Shown here: positions 1-9,599 of the stretch, one piece after another
Numbering within the stretch: position 1 is the first letter of the stretch
Layout of the letters: each line of letters begins with the position of its first letter
NCBI GenBank assembly: GCA_916610825.1
Contig: OU744450.1
Coordinates: 19,336,814-19,400,813 of the forward strand
Length of the DNA stretch: 64,000 nucleotides
Direction of reading: 5' to 3'
From: Haliclystus octoradiatus
Taxonomy: Eukaryota > Cnidaria > Staurozoa > Stauromedusae > Haliclystidae
Position numbers and translations under genes: made by a program
Notes under the pieces: model-generated
Databases searched by the model: none
What the model was told of the DNA's origin: nothing
The model's input: only the letters and a program-made list of their open reading frames with translations

Positions 1-283
1 ATAGGGTGTACAAACGTTATTCGATAATGAAAGTAATCAAAAGATGAAAATGGAATGCATTGTTTATGCTGTTCAGCCAGCTGCAGTGAGGAATACGCTG
101 AAATCTGAATTGAAGCTACGAAACTCAGAGGCAAAGAAAGACTCGATGAAGCTATTTAAGTTGTTAAAAGAGTTATGCAGTAAATTCGACATGTTCTCAT
201 TTGAAAGACATGTGGATAAACCTGGTAATACCTCAAAGAGCAACTACAAAGATAAAGGATCGAAAGATTTTAGTATGATTTGA
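1..283 (+). pseudogene. Gag C-terminal remnant of an old Ty3/gypsy element
   Basis: This is a Lys-rich, Glu-rich, mostly helical open stretch (79 codons from position 44) ending in a stop near 281. It lies directly upstream of, and overlaps in another frame with, a block carrying two CCHC zinc knuckles and a retroviral-type aspartic protease. That order is the usual end of a Gag followed by nucleocapsid and protease. The change of frame between the two blocks indicates decay. The element starts outside the window, so no LTR is visible. The Gag assignment rests on context, because this stretch alone carries no diagnostic motif. Confidence 0.5.
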
Positions 284-815
284 AAGTCACGTCAACCAGA
301 GCTTGCTGGACATGCAAAGGATATCACATGCAAGCTGATTGTCCGTTAAGTAAAGATAAAAGAGGCGAGAATCAAATATCTGATAAAAAATTTCAGAAAG
401 CGCCACGAGACGGTTGTCTCTATTGTAAGGGCACGCATTGGCTCAAAGATTGCATACAAGCCACGCCCGAGCAGAAAAAGTTGTTGTTGTCTGAATTTAA
501 AAAAACGTCTGAAACAAGAAAAGGAACTATATATTCGAAAGGTGGTGATACACCTAGTGAAATTAATAAAGCATCAGGCCAAAAGCAAGTGGGAACAAGT
601 GATGCAAGATCAGCCTTAATCAATGGTGAAATACTAGTCGATTATACACTTGATACTGGTGCTGAAAATACTTTTATTTCACAAAATATTGCAGATTTAA
701 TTGTGAAAGATACTTCTGCTGTTGTTGAGCCTTTAGAGAAAATTTTCAACGTTATTTATGCAAAGAAAGGGAATGACACTTTATCAACACATAATATAAC
801 TGTTGACCTAGTATC
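280..815 (+). pseudogene. Nucleocapsid zinc knuckles and aspartic protease of the old gypsy element, 5' part
   Basis: Two CCHC-type knuckles are visible near residues 9-21 (CWTCKGYHMQADC) and 46-58 (CLYCKGTHWLKDC); both have only three residues between the second Cys and the His. Near residue 126 follows the catalytic triad of a retropepsin, DTGAENTFIS. The first region would bind RNA and the second would process the polyprotein. The reading frame is cut at 815 by the 816-4106 LTR element and resumes at 4107, with the five bases gtatc duplicated at the break. The last residues of the open frame come from the inserted LTR, not from the protease. Confidence 0.8.
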
Positions 816-919
816 TGTTGTGTATGGTTAAATATGTAACACGTAGATTCTATTATAACACTTGTATGTATTTAGTCACATGTTTATGTGTTGTGGATTA
901 GATTCATCCAAACATCACA
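816..919 (+). repeat. 5' LTR (104 bp)
   Basis: This is a direct repeat of 4003-4106 with no difference I could find. It starts TG and ends CA, as LTRs do. It is unusually short for a gypsy element. The target duplication gtatc lies immediately outside it. Confidence 0.92.
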
Positions 920-931
920 TGGCGCAGTTGA
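920..931 (+). other. Primer-binding site of the 816-4106 element
   Basis: The sequence TGGCGCAGTTGA begins exactly at the LTR end. It starts TGG, as expected for complementarity to the CCA end of a tRNA. I could not assign the tRNA. Confidence 0.6.
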
Positions 932-1040
932 TATTTTCGAACTGTTATTTTTGAAATGTTCTTAATCATCGATTTATTACATTTACTTTTGTTATAATTA
1001 GTTTTACTTGTTTACCTTACCTTTTTAATATATTATTATC

Positions 1041-1480
1041 ATGAGTCGTCGCTCGAAACGTAAATCTGTTAATTCAGAAGCAAATACTTCCGTCGAGACG
1101 CGGTTAGATGGTTTAGAAGAAATGGTATTATCCATCGCTAATAATTTAGAAAAATTAACAACCACCAACCAACAAGATGATATAAAGGCAAAGAAAACAA
1201 CGATAACTAGCAAGCCTGATAATGGCAGTAAAGACACTTCAGTTGGAGGTAATATGCCGACGATTAGAATGTCAAACGCTTACCCGCCCCCAGATAAATT
1301 ATCTGAACATTTTACATATGGGCAGTATTTAGATTGGAGATATCAAATTGACAATTATTTAACTTTTACTCAATTGAATCAATATCCTGATGAAAATCAA
1401 GTATCATTTTTACTTTCTCGTCTTACACAAGAACTTATTGACACTGTTCGTATCGTATCGTATCGTATCGTATTCGTTCG
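1041..1480 (+). pseudogene. Gag N-terminal part of the 816-4106 element
   Basis: The frame opens at an ATG about 120 bp after the LTR. It encodes a basic start (SRRSKRK), a predicted coiled-coil stretch (TRLDGLEEMVLSIANNLEKL, residues about 21-40), a Lys/Thr-rich linker, and a capsid-like segment with the WRYQIDNYL motif typical of gypsy Gag. About 147 residues in, the sequence runs into a CGTAT pentamer repeat and then straight into RT in a different frame. The capsid C-terminus, nucleocapsid and protease are missing. The protein could not be functional as it stands. Confidence 0.75.
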
Positions 1481-1489
1481 TATTCGTAT
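1444..1489 (+). repeat. CGTAT pentamer repeat at the gag-pol deletion junction
   Basis: Several perfect or slightly changed CGTAT units sit exactly where capsid coding ends and RT coding begins. This places a microsatellite at the deletion scar. Confidence 0.85.
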
Positions 1490-3853
1490 GGCTATTGGCA
1501 AGTCCCGTTAGATGAGGATAGCATACCACTAACAACTTTTTTAACACCATGGGGACGCTTCCAATATCGTCGAGCTGTAATGGGTTTAGTGTCCGCTGGC
1601 GACGAATATTGCCGACGGGGAGACGAAGCATTTGCTGATATTGCAAATTTAGAGAAGGTTGTTGATGACATTCTATTACACGATGACACCTTTTCGAATC
1701 ATGTTGAACACCTACGTCAGGTTCTCACACGCTGTCGTGAAAAGGGTATTACTTTGAACCCTGATAAATTTTCTTTTGCATGTGAAAATGTTGAATATGT
1801 TCGCTATATTATAGGCAAGGACGGTGTTACAGTTCACCCTAAAAAGCTTGAAGCAATTAAGAATTTTCCTGTACCTACAAATATTACAGAACTTAGATCT
1901 TTCATGGGACTAGTTAATCAATTAGGACATTTTTCTCAGGACATTGCTACACATTCTGTACCATTACGTGGTTTATTGCGGATTACTAATGAATATTTAT
2001 GGTCATCTACACATCAAGACGCTTTTGAAAATTTAAAACGTATCTTAGCTTCTCCCCCTATTTTAGCTCCATTTGACGTCACTTTACCAACCAGCTTACA
2101 TACTGATGCTTCTAGGTTACATGGCCTCGGCTGGAGTTTACTGCAACAACATGAAGACAGTACATGGCGTCTTGTTGATTGTGGTTCTCGTTATTTGTCT
2201 GACGCTGAATCACGGTATGGTACTATTGAATTAGAATTACTAGCAGTTGCTTGGGCATGCAAAAAGTGTAGAATTTACTTATTAGGGTTACCGAATTTTA
2301 TTATTGTTACTGATCACAAGCCCTTGGTACCTATACTTGACAGTTATACTTTGGATGCTATTGAAAACACTCGCTTACAGAGACTGAAAGAGCAGTTATC
2401 TTGCTATTCATTCACTACTACATGGAAGAAGGGTAAAGAACATTGTGTTCCTGATGCTCTTTCACGTGCTCCTGTCTCTAAACCATGTGAGGAAGATTTG
2501 TTAGGTGAAGATGTGAATCGACACATCAAATCACTGAAGTATATTAATATTGCATCCATTACTGTTCCTGATGGCACCAATCAATCTCACTTAATTGACC
2601 CTCTAATATCAAAATTAGTAGCTGCTGGTAACATTGATGCAGAATATAAAGAGCTTATTAAAATTATTATTAAAGGTTTCCCTAGCAATATAGACAGGGT
2701 ACCTTCTATGTTACGTCATTATTATAAATTAAAAGACGAACTATCAGTTGACGATGGTTTAGTTTTACGTGGCACTCAAATTGTTATACCGCGTGCAATG
2801 CGCAAAGATATTCTAACTCGTTTGCATGATTCACATCAGGGAATTGTCCGTACTAAACAACGTGCCCGGGCAGCTGTATTTTGGCCTGGCATCACTTCTG
2901 ATATAACAAATATTATTTCATCCTGTTCCACTTGTCAAGAACATTTACCCTCTCAACCTAAGGAGACTTTTCAATGTGATCCTTTGCCATCAAGACCTTT
3001 TGAAGACGTATCTGCTGATTTGTTTCAATATAGTGGCAAACACTTTATGGTTTATGTGGATCGATTATCTGGTTGGCCGATTGTTTGTCGTTATGGCAAC
3101 CGTGATCCAACATCATCTTTCGTCATTCAAGATTTGAGGAAAATATTTTCTGATACTGGTGTTCCAGTTCGTTTCCGGTCTGACAACGGACCACAATTCC
3201 ACTCAAACGAATTTATAAATTTTTTGAAACAATGGTATGTTAGTTATGACCCTTCCTCTCCACATTATCCGCAGAGTAATGGTCATGCAGAGGCTGGGGT
3301 TAAGGCGATGAAAGCGTTAATTATTAAGTCGTTTAATGGTAATACTTTTGATGAGGATAATTATCACGCTGGTTTATTAGAATGGCGCAACACACCTAAA
3401 TTTCACGGTGTATCCCCGGCTCAAATTTTATACGGTACAAATTTACGTTCATTAATACCTGTACATAAATCGACATTTGCCCCTAAATGGCAAGCGTTCA
3501 CTTCATTGAAAGATGCTAATAGTGCGTTGCATGAAAAAGTAGTTGCTTATTACAATGAATCAGCGAAAGATTTACCATCTTTATCTATTGGCTGTAATGT
3601 ATATCTCCAAGATCCTGTATCGAAATTCTGGACTCGAAAAGGCACTGTGGTTGAAAAGAGAGCTCATAGACAATATGTTGTTAAGCTCCCAAGTGGAAGC
3701 ATATTAATTCGTAATCGTAAATTTTTACGACTTGATCAATCACATGATAATAACAAAACACATATATCTATTCCTATTGCAAATGATCCTCCGCAATTGC
3801 GAAGATCAAATCGAAACATAAATACTCCTATCAGATACGCCAATAGCAACTAA
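1484..3853 (+). CDS. Partial Pol: RT C-terminal half, RNase H, integrase (Ty3/gypsy)
   Basis: The frame is open from about 1484; the first ATG is at 1580 and gives 757 residues. It starts late in RT, at GYWQVPLDED upstream of the ATG. The polymerase motif VVDDIL is at residues about 27-32. RNase H follows with TDAS near 175, ELELLAVAWA and TDHKPL. Integrase has the HHCC zinc module (HDSHQG near 415, CSTC near 449), a first catalytic Asp in YVDRLSGWP near 491, a second in SDNGPQ near 533, and the Glu in GHAEAG near 569, a DD35E spacing. The integrase fold is complete and undisrupted, but the missing N-terminal RT fingers make RT inactive. A second gypsy copy at 13640-14807 encodes a close relative of this integrase. 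Confidence 0.9.
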   Translation, partial: SYGYWQVPLDEDSIPLTTFLTPWGRFQYRRAVMGLVSAGDEYCRRGDEAFADIANLEKVVDDILLHDDTFSNHVEHLRQVLTRCREKGITLNPDKFSFACENVEYVRYIIGKDGVTVHPKKLEAIKNFPVPTNITELRSFMGLVNQLGHFSQDIATHSVPLRGLLRITNEYLWSSTHQDAFENLKRILASPPILAPFDVTLPTSLHTDASRLHGLGWSLLQQHEDSTWRLVDCGSRYLSDAESRYGTIELELLAVAWACKKCRIYLLGLPNFIIVTDHKPLVPILDSYTLDAIENTRLQRLKEQLSCYSFTTTWKKGKEHCVPDALSRAPVSKPCEEDLLGEDVNRHIKSLKYINIASITVPDGTNQSHLIDPLISKLVAAGNIDAEYKELIKIIIKGFPSNIDRVPSMLRHYYKLKDELSVDDGLVLRGTQIVIPRAMRKDILTRLHDSHQGIVRTKQRARAAVFWPGITSDITNIISSCSTCQEHLPSQPKETFQCDPLPSRPFEDVSADLFQYSGKHFMVYVDRLSGWPIVCRYGNRDPTSSFVIQDLRKIFSDTGVPVRFRSDNGPQFHSNEFINFLKQWYVSYDPSSPHYPQSNGHAEAGVKAMKALIIKSFNGNTFDEDNYHAGLLEWRNTPKFHGVSPAQILYGTNLRSLIPVHKSTFAPKWQAFTSLKDANSALHEKVVAYYNESAKDLPSLSIGCNVYLQDPVSKFWTRKGTVVEKRAHRQYVVKLPSGSILIRNRKFLRLDQSHDNNKTHISIPIANDPPQLRRSNRNINTPIRYANSN

Positions 3854-3990
3854 TACATTTTTACCTTAAATTTCATATCTTAACTCATGAATTTATTGGA
3901 CATTTTAACCTTTACCTATTAATTAAGTATCAATAATAATAATAAAAAAAAATAATAATAAAAATTTAGTTTTCACTTATTTCAAACTCC

Positions 3991-4002
3991 GAAAAGGGGA
4001 AA
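3991..4002 (+). other. Polypurine tract of the 816-4106 element
   Basis: The purine run gaaaaggggaaa ends exactly at the 3' LTR start, where plus-strand priming would occur. Confidence 0.75.
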
Positions 4003-4106
4003 TGTTGTGTATGGTTAAATATGTAACACGTAGATTCTATTATAACACTTGTATGTATTTAGTCACATGTTTATGTGTTGTGGATTAGATTCATCCAAAC
4101 ATCACA
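4003..4106 (+). repeat. 3' LTR (104 bp)
   Basis: This appears identical to 816-919 and is followed by the duplicated target gtatc at 4107-4111. Confidence 0.92.
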
Positions 4107-4384
4107 GTATCAACTACGACGGCTGGTTTACTTGTCGTGAGAAAAGTTGATTGCGTGATTTTGCCAGACATGAACTATTATGAATTATTATTATGAACGC
4201 CCCTATTGCAAAGACTGGGAATAGACGTTGATTGTATGATAGCTAATTTAGCGGCTAAACAGAGAGATTTGTCTGGTAATTTGCAGTCTGTCACATACAT
4301 GTCAGACGCTAACGACTTATCGTTAAGTTCATGGGATAATGACTGTCACGAAGTTGGACCTTCCTTTATAAATCGTCGAAGGCT
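4107..4384 (+). pseudogene. Protease C-terminal part of the old gypsy element, after the insertion
   Basis: Reading on from the duplicated gtatc gives the C-terminal half of a retropepsin: TTAGLLVVRKVDCVILPD, then an ELLL-stop-TPLLQRLGI block. The TGA near 4194 replaces the Gly expected in the conserved LLLGxxxL segment of these proteases. The following 80 or so codons (from about 4206) are the linker toward RT. A fold-back element interrupts at 4391, and the frame can be picked up again at 5603. The copy is inactive because of the stop and two insertions. Confidence 0.7.
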
Positions 4385-4390
4385 ATTGAT

Positions 4391-5596
4391 TATGAAGCGG
4401 AATCGGGGTCATAATTCCGACTTTCGTGCCGTCGTTGGATTTCCGCGTCGTCGTTGAATTTCATTCCATGTTTCTACTCCGTCGTCATCTGCGCTGCCAT
4501 CTGCGCATCAATTTGAAAACATCACAAAGAATAAATTTCAGGTCTCTTCAGGTCAAATTTTAAATGGCTTTAGTTTAACGGGATAATTTCTGGAAAATAC
4601 AATGATTATTTAGTTTTATAAGACTTATAAGAGGTCTGGATTGTAAAATATTCAAGCTTATATATGGATATGGAAAACGATGGCATTAATGTTTGCAGTT
4701 TATTATTGAGGAACATATAAATTATTATCGAAACATGTGATTGAAGGTTGACAGACAGACTCAGAAAAAGCAAAATCAAAATCCATGAAATATAGAAGCA
4801 GTAGACTCATATTCAAAATATTGGACATTTTGTAGTCTTGCAGTAGTGGGACTTTTTCATTCTGATCAATGACATCAATCATATTGTCCTAGATTCTTAG
4901 ATTTTCCGAAGAAAGGTATTCGAGACAACGTCTAAAAACAACATACAAGTAGTTCACATGGTGTTAGGGTGCATCGGTGTTATCAGTATTTCATGGATTT
5001 TGATGTTGCATTTTCTGAGTCTGCCTCCAGTTACATTTTACTACATAATAGCTATAATAATAATAGCTATAAATCTTTCTCAATTAATGACATAAATGAT
5101 ATTAATAAATTAATAAACTGCAAACACTTCCATTGTTTTTCCGTCATATAAGCGTGAGTATTCCACAATCCAGACCTCTGATAGAATTTATAACAACTAT
5201 TTGAAAACGAACAATAAAGTAAGCAATGAATGCTAAGCCTGAATCTGACAGTAATTAAAATCCAGTGTAGATAATATCAAACATAAATCGAAAACCTTCC
5301 TCTTGGTAATAAAACACCTTGGTCAAAAGTGAGAGACAATTTGATAGTTGCGCAGATGGCGACGCAGACGGCAGCGCAGACGGAAGCGCAGACGACGGAA
5401 TGAAGTTCAACAACGAAGCAAGATCCAACGACGACTCCGCAGCTCAGAATATTGACCCCGATTCCGCGCGAAATTAATTGCGCAGATGGCAGCGCAGATG
5501 ACGACGACATGGAAACACGGAATAAAATTCAACGACGACACGGAAATCCAACGACGGCACGAACGTTTGGAATTATGACCCCGATTCCGCTTCATA
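4391..5596. mobile_element. Fold-back (long terminal inverted repeat) DNA element, 1206 bp
   Basis: The ends form inverted repeats of about 125 bp (roughly 4391-4515 against 5480-5596), starting TATGAAGCGGAATCGGGG, with a few mismatches. The 6-bp duplication attgat flanks the element (4385-4390 and 5597-5602). The arms contain short GACGACG- and GCGCAGATGGC-like units, some repeated again internally at 5345-5470. I see no transposase, so the element is non-autonomous. Superfamily is undetermined. Confidence 0.85.
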
Positions 5597-5602
5597 ATTG
5601 AT

Positions 5603-5769
5603 TGGCAGTTGGTCGTGTTTGGAACTCACAGTGCAGACAATGCTAACAATGGCGGGATATTTGGACCAGGTTCAAAATATAAACGCAATAAAATCAAAAC
5701 AAACTAACACTTTTTGACTCATGGTTACGTAAGTGACGTTGAGTCTATGCTGTCATGGTGGAAACGTTG
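5603..5769 (+). other. Continuation of the old gypsy element after the fold-back insertion
   Basis: Precise removal of the fold-back and one attgat copy rejoins the frame, which then reads a further stretch before stops accumulate. No motif is recognisable in it. Confidence 0.35.
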
Positions 5770-5875
5770 TCATTTCATTTCATTTCATTTCATTTCATTT
5801 CATTTCATTTCATTTCATTTCATTTCATTTCATTTCATTTCATTTCATTTCATTTCATTTCATTTCATTTCATTT
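5770..5875. repeat. (TTTCA)n microsatellite, about 21 units
   Basis: The pentamer is repeated without visible interruption. The open frame through it (FISFHFISF...) is an artefact of the repeat. Confidence 0.98.
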
Positions 5876-6396
5876 TTGACTAAATCTATTGTTCTTTGAA
5901 ATAACGTTCAACATACTGCTTTGCGTGCTAACAAAGGTCGAACAAACAACGATTGCGCAAGAAACACCATTTTATTGTTAAAAATACAATGGGCATGCTG
6001 GTGATTATTCCAAATTTTTAGCTAAATTTTTTGGACAAAATTTTTTTTCCATTGCTCGCCATGATGGCCGACTCGCAGCTTAGTGAGATTACAATTGCAT
6101 TATGAAATGAAATGTTTTCTAATACTCCTGGATTAGTTTACATCGTGATTATCTCTTCATTGGTAGAACACATGATTGTTTTCTTCTTCTCGTCATTTGA
6201 AATGGTTAATGAAAGGTTTTAATCGTTCTGTAACATCACTACTTGAGATGAAACTTCGAAGATAATTGTTGTTGTGTTTTGACCATGAGAACTTTTGAAC
6301 CGACAATTCATCATTTGGTTGGGGGCTTAGACAAGACAGTATTATATATTTATTGTTTGTATTGTTTTCTGGAGTTATTTATTACATCAAACTGCT
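5876..6396. other. Unassigned AT-rich stretch
   Basis: I see no coding motif, terminal repeat or RNA signature in these roughly 520 bp. It may be decayed sequence of the old gypsy element. Confidence 0.4.
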
Positions 6397-6404
6397 AAGC
6401 CAGT

Positions 6405-8132
6405 CAGGGGCGGATCCAGCTGAAAATCTGACTGGTGCTGAAAGGGGACAATAAAGGGGCGAAGCCCCGTCATTTAAGGGGGTCCGGGGGCATGCCCCCC
6501 CGGAAAATTGTTGGTATTCAAAAGCTATTGAAGGGCTGTGACACCACTTTCGTAACTCCATCAGCAATATTTCAACGTAATTATAAAGCTTAGATGATCA
6601 AATATTACACCATCAAATAAATAAACACAATAAAAAACACAGAAAAATTTAAAAATGTATTTTATTCACCTTGTGCTTAATTAGATATGCATGCACTCAG
6701 ACAGGCTATACAGTATGCATTATGAATAAAACGTTTTAAATGCGAAATAATTAACAACTACTTAAATTCAAATAAACTATTTAGACATCATAATCAGTAG
6801 TTATCATTGTAAAACAAAAAGTTGTATAAATCTTCTGATGTTTAAAATTGTAATTATTACATCCAGTTGTAAAAGGTTTTGAATGCATGTACATAAATGA
6901 ATTATAGGGGCAATCCGTCAACATCAATAGACGTTCTACAAAAAAGGAATGGAAAACAGATGTATTTTCCCTGTCACTAGACATCAGCAAGACAGCAAGC
7001 CTACCCTGAGCTGGGTCTACCAACAGGCAACAGCGGCGCAAATGGAAGGGTTTGCAGCCAATCATTATTCATTCAGGCTGGAATTATGTCAATGTGTTAT
7101 CATAAGATCATCTGAATATGTGTGCTGAAACTAAATGAACATAATGATACAATAATTTATTAGGCCTGTAGAAGTAGGCCTATTTATCAGGCCTTATAGA
7201 CCTTTGTTGGAAACGAGAAGAGGATCCACAACCAAAATATGTAAATACAGATCTCAAACATACGGTAGTCGGCTACAATAAAATATTGAAACCAGTGAAT
7301 TTAAAGCCAAAATAAAGACTACTAAGTTATCTACTAACCTCTTGTGATAATGCATGCAATAGCGCTTCCAATTTTTGATAGGAAAATGAGTTCTTCTTGC
7401 AATTCTGCGAATTTTATTTACATTTCTCAAAATTCTTGTTTCCTTGTGCTGATTTTTTACATTGAAAGGTTGATAATAAGTCTTGAATCAGCTAGCTTTT
7501 GTCGACTGGAACTTTCTTCTTTAAATTACATGTTAAAATGTCAATATAGAGCAGATTCTGTAATAGCGCAGCAAGATAATGTTAAGCTTTCCTAGACGCC
7601 ATGCTTGCAAAAGTGGAAGGCATAACAACTTGACTTGATTAGACTTGATAAGTTAACACGAAGTTGAGAACAACACAGTCGGACTTTGTATTGTACTTGA
7701 TTACTTGACGTCATTCTAATTCTAGCACTAAAAAAAAGCAATGAAGGTGCTCACTGGTGCTCACTGGTGCTCAAATTCCTGAGATTCCTAATTTAGAGAA
7801 TATGATTGGTTGAAACGATTGGGCGAAAGCGAGAATGGAATGTTGATTGTTCTGACTGGTGCTCAAAGACGACATACGATTGGCTTTTAGATTTCCAGGG
7901 GTGCTCAATCCTTGTTGCTGATTGGAAGATTGCTTTGAATCATTGACCAAATGAAATCGTTCACTGAGAGAGTTCGGGACTGCTATCAGCAGCAAAATAT
8001 GTCAAACGCAAAAATAACTTAAATCCTTCCGTTTCTATGGCAATATCAAATTACGTCATTGCGGCAACATCACAGCTTTGAAAATCTGACTGGTGCTCAA
8101 GCACCTTTTGCCCCCCCTTGGATCCGCGCCTG
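6405..8132. mobile_element. hAT-like non-autonomous DNA transposon, 1728 bp
   Basis: The ends are CAGGGGCGGATCC (left) and GGATCCGCGCCTG (right), imperfect inverted repeats of the kind found on hAT elements. A perfect 8-bp target duplication aagccagt flanks them (6397-6404 and 8133-8140). Just inside the left end is a GC-rich run (6455-6515) that can fold on itself. Just inside the right end are repeated ACTGGTGCTCA motifs (7750-7910 and 8086). I found no transposase, so it would need one in trans. A larger relative sits at 48077-50067 and a partial relative near 19000-19410. Confidence 0.9.
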
Positions 8133-8225
8133 AAGCCAGTCGTCATGGTTTTATTTGGTTTATTAAAATGTTTTAATTCTGCTGCGACATCACCTTAAGA
8201 AAAGACAATTTCGCACATCATTTAC

Positions 8226-9141
8226 GGGTGGGTGTAAAATACTGACCCGCCGACTCGCCGACCACACAGACCAGATTGATTTAATGTAGAATTTCCGGGT
8301 TGACATGACGAATACTTCACGGCGTTGTACAGAATATTTTGTAAGAGCTTTCTGCTGAAGATTTATAAATTTTCTTTAATAGGTATGTTCTCCGTCGAAT
8401 TAATTCTTCCAATTTGTTCAGCTCAACAATTCAACTGGGAAAGCATCGACACAATTATGACACGCACATCAATCCACGTTGTTTATGTTTCGTAGTAATA
8501 CATATTAACGAGATGTGGATTGTTATTATTCCTGTTATTGTTATGTGGAACCTTGACTTTAAATTTCATGTAAATTTAAACAGTTATTCAAGTTTTAAAA
8601 CATGTGCTTTACTTAATTTTCTGTACAGTTCACCTTTGCGTCTTCGTAGATATGTATTTTAATACTACGAAACATAAACGACGTGGATTGATGTGCGTGC
8701 CATAATTGTGTCGATGCTTTCCCAGTTGAATTGTTGAGCTGAACAAATTGGAAGAATTAATTCGACGGAGAACATACCTATTAAAGAAAATTTATAAATC
8801 TTCAGGACTTCAGCAGACATCGTATTTATTTGCAAGATAATAAATAATGAAGCAAAAGTTGCACTTGCACGGACGAATGTGTACATTCCCATCAAAATCA
8901 TATACAGTATGGCTTGGAAGTTTCAATTCTAGCCTATTAATGCTTTAAGGGTAACTAAATATGACGCTTATCACATTTATCGGTCATATTTACTGGAGAA
9001 ATAATAAATATCGTATATATGAATCAAAGGTTCATACAAAATATTCTGTACAACGCAGTGAAGTATTCGTCATGTCAACCCGGAAATTCTAGATTAAATC
9101 AATCTGGTCTGTGTGGTCGGCGAGTCGGTATTTTACACCCA
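8226..9141. mobile_element. Mutator-like fold-back element, 916 bp
   Basis: The left arm (8226 to about 8500) and right arm (about 8656-9141) are long inverted copies, beginning TGGGTGTAAAATAC and CGACTCGCCGACC. The right arm carries about 200 bp extra (roughly 8815-9030). A 10-bp duplication catcatttac flanks the element (8216-8225 and 9142-9151). The long inverted repeats and the 9-11 bp duplication are the usual marks of Mutator-like elements. No transposase is present, and open frames inside are mirror images of the arms. Confidence 0.85.
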
Positions 9142-9204
9142 CATCATTTACATCTCACACCTGTATTATAAGTAGTGAAAATCACTTCATTTGTTATATC
9201 TTGG

Positions 9205-9276
9205 TATGGTCTAGGTGTGAAACGTTAGCATAAAGCGCGCAGGGTCTGGGGTTCAATCCCATCGGTCTGCCTAACA
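9205..9276 (+). repeat. Possible tRNA-derived SINE head
   Basis: A B-box-like GGTTCAATCCC lies about 40 bp after an A-box-like TGGTCTAGG, as in tRNA-derived SINEs. No acceptor stem pairs well, so this is not a functional tRNA gene. Confidence 0.3.
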
Positions 9277-9359
9277 TTTTCTTTTCTTTGTTTCTTTTTT
9301 CTTTGATTTATTATTTGGATATATTTTTCTTTATAATTATTATATTATTTTGATATTGT

Positions 9360-9545
9360 TATAATTTATTTTATTTGATTGAGGTTGATTTTTTTATTTG
9401 ATCTGATTTTTATATCATTCGATTGGATTGATTTACTTTTTTGAATTTGATTTGATTTGATTTTTCTTTGCATGATGATTTGATTGATTTGATATTCTAT
9501 TGAATTTGATTTCAATTGGTTTATTTTGATTATTATATTATTCAC
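9360..9545. repeat. Degenerate TTGAT/TTTGAT low-complexity repeat
   Basis: Irregular TTTGATTTGAT units run for nearly 200 bp. The open frame read on the other strand (Asn/Lys/Ile/Ser only) is a by-product. Confidence 0.8.
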
Positions 9546-9599
9546 CATGAGTCCGAGCGTAGCGGAGCTATTTTTCTTGTTACCTAAATGTTTCAAAAT

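Larger units (their letters stand above)
816..4106 (+). mobile_element. Young but internally deleted Ty3/gypsy LTR retrotransposon
   Basis: The element has two 104-bp LTRs (816-919 and 4003-4106) that appear identical base for base, both starting TGTTG and ending ATCACA. It is flanked by the 5-bp target duplication gtatc (811-815 and 4107-4111). Inside are a primer-binding site directly after the 5' LTR, a gag start at 1041, an RT/RNase H/integrase frame ending at 3853, and a purine tract directly before the 3' LTR. Identical LTRs suggest a recent insertion. The internal part lacks the end of Gag, the protease and most of RT, so this copy was probably mobilised by enzymes from another copy. 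Confidence 0.92.

Noticed and set aside
5714-5899. Open frame reading repeated FISFH
   Set aside because: It is a translation of the (TTTCA)n microsatellite.
7344-7595. An 83-codon frame inside the hAT-like element
   Set aside because: No hAT transposase motif; low-complexity composition. The element is treated as non-autonomous.
8414-8901. Frames on both strands with near-identical reverse text (8414-8662 plus, 8665-8901 minus)
   Set aside because: They are the two arms of the fold-back element, not genes.
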